NCBI GenBank assembly: GCA_005880075.1 | Contig: VBJT01000102.1 | Span: forward strand, 3,123 to 9,994 | Length of the DNA: 6,872 nucleotides | Source: Chloroflexota bacterium | GTDB taxonomy: Bacteria; Chloroflexota; Dehalococcoidia; SM23-28-2; RBG-16-64-32 | Direction: 5' to 3' | Part shown: positions 6,256-6,872 of the stretch, in pieces | Numbering within the stretch: the first letter of the stretch is position 1 | How the letters are laid out: every line of letters begins with the position of its first letter | Notes under the pieces: model-generated | Seen by the model: the letters and a program-made list of their open reading frames with translations, nothing else | The model's database searches: none | What the model was told of the DNA's origin: nothing | Made by a program: the position numbers and the translations under genes

Positions 6256-6435
6256 ACTGCTATCGCGTTACAAAACCAAGGTTAGGCGGAGAAGCATTGC
6301 AGCGACGCAAAGAAAACGCTCGCAACCGTCATGTCCAAATCAACTACTCCTGAAGTGCATAACGAGAAAGAGGCGCGAATGTAGCGGGTAGAGGCACGTT
6401 CAGGCGGCCAGCAAAGGCGTCCGACGAGCTTGTCG
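6256..6435. other. Intergenic gap between PBP and DoxX-like genes
   Basis: These 180 bases should hold the promoter of the PBP and the end of the DoxX-like transcript. By eye I find no convincing -35/-10 pair, no strong hairpin with a T-run and no conserved short reading frame. The stretch 6261-6340 is somewhat richer in A and T than the surrounding genes, as promoter regions often are. Confidence 0.4.
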
Positions 6436-6872
6436 CTAGTTCTTGGGTAGCGCGCGCCGCCGGACGGTCGAGCCGATGACGAGGCCGGCGGCGATCAGGA
6501 CGAGATTCTTAATGATGAACTCGCCGGTGACCGTCAGGAGGAGCGGGTTGCCGTCCTGGAAGGAGCGGCCGGGCAGGATGATGAGACTGAGAAAGGTACC
6601 CGCCATCTGCAGCCAGAAGAGCAGCAGCGTGAAGCGCAACGCGACCGGAATGAGCAGGCCGATGCCGATGATGATCTCCCAGACGCCGATGATAATGAAG
6701 AAGGTGTCTGCCGGCAGGAAGTAGATCGTGTCTTTGACGAGGTCTTCGACCGGGCTGCGGCCTACGACCTTCAACGTGCCAAACCAAATGAAGACAATGG
6801 CCAGCGCGACGCGTAGCGCGGTGATCCCGTAGCGCTCGAGAAGCGTCGTAACGGCGCTATCAAGGGTGTCGA
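6436..6872 (-). CDS. DoxX-like small integral membrane protein (5' end beyond window)
   Basis: The frame is open from the right edge to a TAG at 6436-6438, and 144 residues are visible. No usable start codon lies between the edge and the TTG at 6774. Hydrophobic sequence is already coding upstream of that TTG (RVALAIVFIWFGTLKVVG), so the TTG is internal and the true start lies outside. The text has four hydrophobic spans: ALAIVFIWFGTL, FFIIIGVWEIIIGIGLLIPV, FTLLLFWLQMAGTFLSLIIL and IIKNLVLIAAGLVIGS. The order FGxLK, then GVWEIxIGIGLL and a charged Arg-rich end resembles DoxX-type or related DUF417-like proteins. Their biochemical role is poorly known, and links to respiration or redox stress have been proposed for some relatives. 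It lies on the same strand as the PBP gene, 180 nt upstream of it, so cotranscription is uncertain. No substrate can be inferred. Confidence 0.72.
   Translation of the reverse strand, partial: DTLDSAVTTLLERYGITALRVALAIVFIWFGTLKVVGRSPVEDLVKDTIYFLPADTFFIIIGVWEIIIGIGLLIPVALRFTLLLFWLQMAGTFLSLIILPGRSFQDGNPLLLTVTGEFIIKNLVLIAAGLVIGSTVRRRALPKN

Overview
This is a high-GC bacterial window with the compact layout of a free-living cell. It carries five intact or edge-truncated genes and one broken gene. I see no RNA gene, insertion sequence, phage gene or CRISPR array. Several traits recall Chloroflexota or high-GC actinobacteria: class III cyclase relatives, a penicillin-binding protein ending in a Pro/Thr/Ala tail, a P450 next to a crotonase, and weak Shine-Dalgarno sites at several starts. 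That placement is an inference and is not secure.

Left part (1-1148, + strand): the C-terminal two thirds of a COMT-type SAM-dependent O-methyltransferase runs in from the left edge and stops at 680. Two adjoining perfect hairpins follow the stop at once. Next comes a short orphan piece of a class III adenylate/guanylate cyclase (864-1148). It keeps only the second half of the catalytic domain and looks like a decayed gene.

Middle part (1194-3847): a TetR-family repressor on the minus strand diverges from a two-gene plus-strand operon, a soluble bacterial cytochrome P450 followed 24 nt later by a crotonase-fold protein. The divergent gap holds a perfect 11-bp inverted repeat with a 5-bp spacer. 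This AT-rich 27-bp site lies in GC-rich DNA, on top of the -10 region of a good sigma70-type promoter facing the P450. The simplest model is a repressor that controls itself and the P450-crotonase pair, released by a small hydrophobic substrate or its CoA ester. The crotonase keeps one catalytic glutamate (E108) but has Cys at the place of the other (C128), so it is probably not an ordinary enoyl-CoA hydratase.

Right part (3865-6872, - strand): a 796-residue bifunctional class A penicillin-binding protein (glycosyltransferase plus transpeptidase) converges tail to tail on the crotonase with a 17-nt gap. It has six cysteines in three close pairs, all predicted outside the membrane, and a Pro/Thr/Ala-rich C-terminal tail. 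After 180 nt without a recognisable gene comes a small multi-pass DoxX-like membrane protein whose start lies beyond the right edge.

The most interesting material is the TetR-operator-P450-crotonase module, the altered crotonase active site, and the cysteine pairs of the PBP. I found no clear sign of a wholly new system.
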